Positions 61,427 to 64,000 of a stretch of 64,000 nucleotides of DNA are shown one piece after another; position 1 is the stretch's first letter, and every line of letters starts with the position of its first letter. The stretch spans positions 1 through 64,000 of the forward strand of contig DAHUYQ010000025.1 in the NCBI GenBank assembly GCA_027315115.1. Reading direction: 5' to 3'. The notes under the pieces were generated by a model, which saw only the letters and a list, made by a program, of their open reading frames with translations, had not been told where the DNA came from and did no database searches. This DNA comes from Solirubrobacterales bacterium. GTDB lineage: Bacteria > Actinomycetota > Thermoleophilia > Solirubrobacterales > Solirubrobacteraceae. A program made the translations under genes and the position numbers.

Positions 61427-61918
61427 TCAGCGGGTGGGCGAGGTCGCGTCGCCCGCTGCCCGCCGCATCGCGGCCAGGTCGAGCTTCTTCATCTGCAGCA
61501 TGGCCTGCATCGCGCGTTGGGCGCGCTGCGGGTCGGGGTCGCCGAGCAGCGCCGGCAGGCCCTCGGGCACGATCTGCCAGCGCAGGCCGTAGCGGTCCTT
61601 CAGCCAGCCGCAGGCGATCTCCGCGCCGCCCTCGGTGAGCGCAGACCAGTAGTGGTCGACCTCCTCTTCGGTCGCGCAGTTGACGACGAAGGAGATCGAC
61701 TCGTCGAACCCGTAGTGGGCCGGTCCGCCGTTGAGCGCGAGAAGCTCGTTGCCGTCGAGGCTGAAGCGCACGGTCATGACCGATCCGGCCGGTCCGGGAG
61801 CGCCCTCGCCATACCGCGTGACCTCCAGGACGCGCGAGTTCGGGAACACGGACGCGTAGAACTGCGCTGCCTGCTCAGCCTGGTCGTCGAACCAGAGGAA
61901 GGGGGTGATGCTTGGCAT
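61427..61918 (-). CDS. VOC-family (PhnB/glyoxalase-like) protein
   Basis: 163 aa. It opens MPSITPFLWFDDQAEQAAQF and has the PhnB/3-demethylubiquinone-like pattern FSLDGNELLALNGGPAHYGF, ISFVVNCATEEEVDHYWSAL and GWLKDRYGLRWQIVPEGLPA, with YASVFPNSRV near the N-terminus. Enzymatic role unknown. It has an unusually strong Shine-Dalgarno site 8 bases before ATG 61918. Divergent from glnB. Confidence 0.85.
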   Translation of the reverse strand: MPSITPFLWFDDQAEQAAQFYASVFPNSRVLEVTRYGEGAPGPAGSVMTVRFSLDGNELLALNGGPAHYGFDESISFVVNCATEEEVDHYWSALTEGGAEIACGWLKDRYGLRWQIVPEGLPALLGDPDPQRAQRAMQAMLQMKKLDLAAMRRAAGDATSPTR

Positions 61919-61926
61919 GCTGATGG

Positions 61927-61934
61927 CCTCCTTT
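61927..61934 (-). promoter_or_regulatory. Strong Shine-Dalgarno site of the VOC gene
   Basis: Minus-strand AAAGGAGG, 8 bases before ATG 61918; the best Shine-Dalgarno match in the window. Confidence 0.8.
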
Positions 61935-62024
61935 GGGTTTCAGCGGTTGACCAAGAGACGGCTGCCGGCACCGTGGATCATCGCAGGCCGCTGCCGCCGC
62001 GGCGCGCCTTGCGGGAGACCTCAC

Positions 62025-62030
62025 TAGAGT
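62025..62030 (+). promoter_or_regulatory. -10 box (TAGAGT) of glnB-amt
   Basis: TAGAGT lies 37 bases before the glnB start, leaving a leader of about 30 bases that carries the Shine-Dalgarno site GGAGG (62054-62058). Confidence 0.5.
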
Positions 62031-62067
62031 GCGGCGCCATCGAGAAGGCGAGTGGAGGGAGACCCAC

Positions 62068-62421
62068 TTGAAGCTGATCATCGGCATCGTGCGGCCCGAG
62101 AAGGCCAACGATGTGCTCGAGGCGTTGTACAAGGCGGACGTGCGTGGCGTCTCGATGACCCGTGTCCAGGGCCACGGCGGCGAGCTGGACCGCGTGCAGA
62201 CATACCGTGGCACGCGGGTCAAGATGGAGCTGGCGGAGAAGGTCCGCTTCGAGATCGCGGTCTCCGACGCGTTCGTGCAGCGGACCGTGGACGCGCTCTG
62301 CGAAGGGGCGCGCACCGGCGAGGTCGGTGACGGCAAGGTGTTCGTGCTCGACCTGGAGCAGGCGGTGCGCATCCGCACCGGCGACAGGGACCAGGACGCC
62401 GTGACGCCGGTGGGCGGCTGA
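62068..62421 (+). CDS. glnB: P-II nitrogen regulatory protein lacking Tyr51
   Basis: 117-aa P-II trimer protein that senses 2-oxoglutarate and ATP/ADP and binds AmtB. It starts at TTG 62068, with GGAGG 9 bases upstream; this start puts Tyr at position 46 exactly as in the family (TYRG, Y46-G48). The modification site Tyr51 is Val here (THRV replaced as T49-R50-V51), so uridylylation or adenylylation there is impossible. The ATP loop GDGKVFVLDLEQAVRIRTG is intact. amt begins at the next base after the stop. Confidence 0.92.
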   Translation: MKLIIGIVRPEKANDVLEALYKADVRGVSMTRVQGHGGELDRVQTYRGTRVKMELAEKVRFEIAVSDAFVQRTVDALCEGARTGEVGDGKVFVLDLEQAVRIRTGDRDQDAVTPVGG

Positions 62422-63738
62422 ATGGCGGGTACGACGATCGCGGCGGTCGCCCGCGTCAACGCGGGCGACACCGCCTGGATGCTGGTGGCCACGGCGCTGG
62501 TCCTGATGATGACCCCCGCGCTCGGCCTCTTCTACGCGGGCCTGGTCCGCTCCAAGAACGCGCTGAACACCTTTATGATGAGCACCGGCGCGCTGGGGGT
62601 GGCGACGATCACCTTCGCGGTCGTGGGCTACTCGCTGGCATTCGCGCCCGGCAACGGCTTCGTCGGCGGTCTCTCGCTCACGTTTCTCTCGCACGTCGGG
62701 TTTGCGCCGCGCGCCGGCACGGAAATCCCGCAACTGGTCTTTTTCGCCTTCGAGGCGGCGTTCTGCATCATCACCGCGGCCCTGGTCTCGGGCGCCGTGG
62801 TGGAGCGGATGCGCTTCGGCGCGTTCCTGATCTTCATGGCGCTGTGGTCGATCCTGGTCTATCCCGTGCTGGCCCACTGGGTCTGGGGCGGCGGCTGGCT
62901 GCAGAGCCACGGGACGCTCGACTTCGCCGGCGGCGTGCCCGTCGAGATGGCCTCGGGCTTCTCCGCGTTCGCCGCCGCGACGGTCGTCGGCGCGCGCCGG
63001 GACTACGGCCGCCAGGCGCTGCTGCCGCACAACGCCGTCTACGTCCTCTTGGGCGCCGGCCTGCTGTGGTTTGGCTGGTTCGGCTTCAACGGCGGCAGCG
63101 GCTTCACGGTGGGGCACCCCGGCGTGCTGGCGTTCACCAACACGCTGCTGGCGCCGGCCTGCACGCTGGTGGTGTGGTTCGTGCTCGACCTGCTGCGCGG
63201 CGGCAAGGTGACGGCGATCGGCGCCGCGACCGCGATCATCGTGGGCTGCGTGGGCATCACGCCGGCCGCCGGCTACATCAGCCCGCACTGGGCGATGGCG
63301 CTGGGCGCGCTGGCGGCGCTGCCGAGCTACGCGCTGATCATGTGGCGGCCGCGCACGCGCCTGGACGAGAGCCTGGACGTGCTCGGCGCCCACGGCCTGG
63401 CCGGGATGACGGGCATCCTGTTCATCGGCTTCTTCGCGCAGCGCGTTTGGAACGGCCACGGCAACGGCCTGCTCTACGGCCACCCTGGCCAGCTTCTCTG
63501 GCAGGCGCTCGCGGCGCTCGCGGGGCCGCTCTACGCCTTCGCCGCCACATTCGTGATCCTGAAGGTGCTCGGCCTCCTGATGCCTTTGCGTGCCCCCGCG
63601 CTGGAACAGTCGATGGGCATGGATGTCGTGGAGCACGGCGAGCAGGCATACACGGACGGCGAGGGCGCGATCCTGCTCAGCTACGAGGATGTCGAGCAGC
63701 AGCAAAGCGGCGCCGGCGCGGCGATCACGTCGTCCTGA
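62422..63738 (+). CDS. amt: Ammonium transporter with Glu in the twin-His site
   Basis: 438-aa Amt/Mep/Rh channel with about 11 membrane helices: ALGLFYAGLVRSKNALNTFM, SGAVVERMRFGAFLIFMALW, YVLLGAGLLWFGWFGFNGGS. The first pore His (usually GGTVVHINAG) is Glu175 in GGVPVEMASGFSAF; the second is His324 in LGAHGLAGMTG. The Glu/His combination is known from fungal Mep1/Mep3 and differs from most bacterial AmtB. The C-terminal tail of about 40 residues is acidic. ATG directly follows the glnB stop, so the sensor and channel are co-translated. Confidence 0.94.
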   Translation: MAGTTIAAVARVNAGDTAWMLVATALVLMMTPALGLFYAGLVRSKNALNTFMMSTGALGVATITFAVVGYSLAFAPGNGFVGGLSLTFLSHVGFAPRAGTEIPQLVFFAFEAAFCIITAALVSGAVVERMRFGAFLIFMALWSILVYPVLAHWVWGGGWLQSHGTLDFAGGVPVEMASGFSAFAAATVVGARRDYGRQALLPHNAVYVLLGAGLLWFGWFGFNGGSGFTVGHPGVLAFTNTLLAPACTLVVWFVLDLLRGGKVTAIGAATAIIVGCVGITPAAGYISPHWAMALGALAALPSYALIMWRPRTRLDESLDVLGAHGLAGMTGILFIGFFAQRVWNGHGNGLLYGHPGQLLWQALAALAGPLYAFAATFVILKVLGLLMPLRAPALEQSMGMDVVEHGEQAYTDGEGAILLSYEDVEQQQSGAGAAITSS

Positions 63739-63821
63739 CCTCGACCTGCCTCGCTGAGCCTGCCTGCCTGCCGGCCGGGCAGCGGAGCCAGCGGCCGGGG
63801 CGCGCCCGGAGGCGTCTGTGA

Positions 63822-63827
63822 TAGCGT
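63822..63827 (+). promoter_or_regulatory. -10 box (TAGCGT) of the XRE regulator gene
   Basis: TAGCGT ends 8 bases before ATG 63836. Confidence 0.45.
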
Positions 63828-63835
63828 ACGTTTGT

Positions 63836-64000
63836 ATGGCAAGCGCACCACAAGCCGAGCAGCCTGCGCCGGAGCGCAGATCAACCGATGAGGCGCTCGA
63901 CCCCGCGGTGATCGGCGCGCGCCTGCGCGCGCTGCGGGAGGCGTCGTCGCTGTCGCTGCGGGAGCTGGCCTTGCGCTGCGGGGTGAGCGCGCCGATGCTC
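63836..64000 (+). CDS. XRE-family regulator, partial (cut by window end)
   Basis: The first 55 codons are present. After a disordered, Pro/Glu-rich start of about 20 residues comes the beginning of an XRE helix-turn-helix, VIGARLRALREASSLSLREL and ALRCGVSAPML. The rest lies outside the window; in actinobacteria such proteins often carry a cupin domain. Leaderless ATG 63836, 97 bases after amt. Confidence 0.75.
   Translation, partial: MASAPQAEQPAPERRSTDEALDPAVIGARLRALREASSLSLRELALRCGVSAPML

Overview
The window is 64 kb of very GC-rich, gene-dense DNA. It reads as chromosome of a high-GC actinobacterium. Three things point that way: the gene order infC-rpmI-rplT-rRNA methyltransferase-pheS-pheT-argCJBD, the mycobacterial type of phosphoserine aminotransferase, and a complete classical menaquinone cluster. 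A deep-branching lineage such as Thermoleophilia/Solirubrobacterales would fit, but that placement is inference. No rRNA, tRNA, CRISPR array, transposase or integrase was seen.

Layout. 0.1-4.5 kb: a thioredoxin-fold protein, thrS, and infC-rpmI-rplT closed by a clear intrinsic terminator. 4.5-13.3 kb: one translationally coupled run, rRNA methyltransferase-pheS-pheT-argC-argJ-argB-argD. 13.3-18.8 kb: accessory DNA where argF and argR would be expected (degenerate GGDEF-EAL protein, small gene plus nucleotidyltransferase pair, OLD-like ATPase/TOPRIM nuclease of visibly lower GC), followed by argG. 20-29 kb: a coiled-coil protein, dnaE, nfo, gltX and an HDOD-LuxR protein. 29-33 kb: Rrf2 regulator, a small membrane protein, cysK, cysE and a queuosine-salvage protein. 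33-42 kb: pcrA, folD, gatCAB, small membrane proteins, and a fur-family gene divergent from a VIT1-type transporter. 42-55 kb: ilvB-ilvN, the men genes (menF, menD/menH, menCAB/menE-methyltransferase) and ilvC. 55-64 kb: serC-serA, leuA, a methyltransferase, a VOC protein, glnB-amt and the start of an XRE regulator.

Regulation is unusually readable. At least 23 transcription units have a TANNNT -10 box ending 6-9 bases before the start codon, so most mRNAs here should be leaderless. The exceptions are informative. serC-serA has a roughly 150-base leader holding a ZTP (pfl) riboswitch. leuA follows a leucine-rich leader peptide. infC, menB, glnB, the VOC gene and leuA have real 5' UTRs with Shine-Dalgarno sites. 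cysK is preceded by a perfect three-way-junction fold and a second inverted repeat over its promoter. fur/VIT1 share two metal-box-like palindromes exactly 20 bases apart.

The genes join up as core biosynthesis: Arg, Cys, Ser, Ile/Val/Leu, menaquinone, one-carbon metabolism, aminoacyl-tRNA supply (including the GatCAB amidation route) and ammonium uptake. Oddities worth following are the insertion replacing argF/argR, an Amt with Glu in place of the first pore His, a P-II protein without Tyr51, six tandem-repeat arrays, and a dispersed repeat placed after stop codons.
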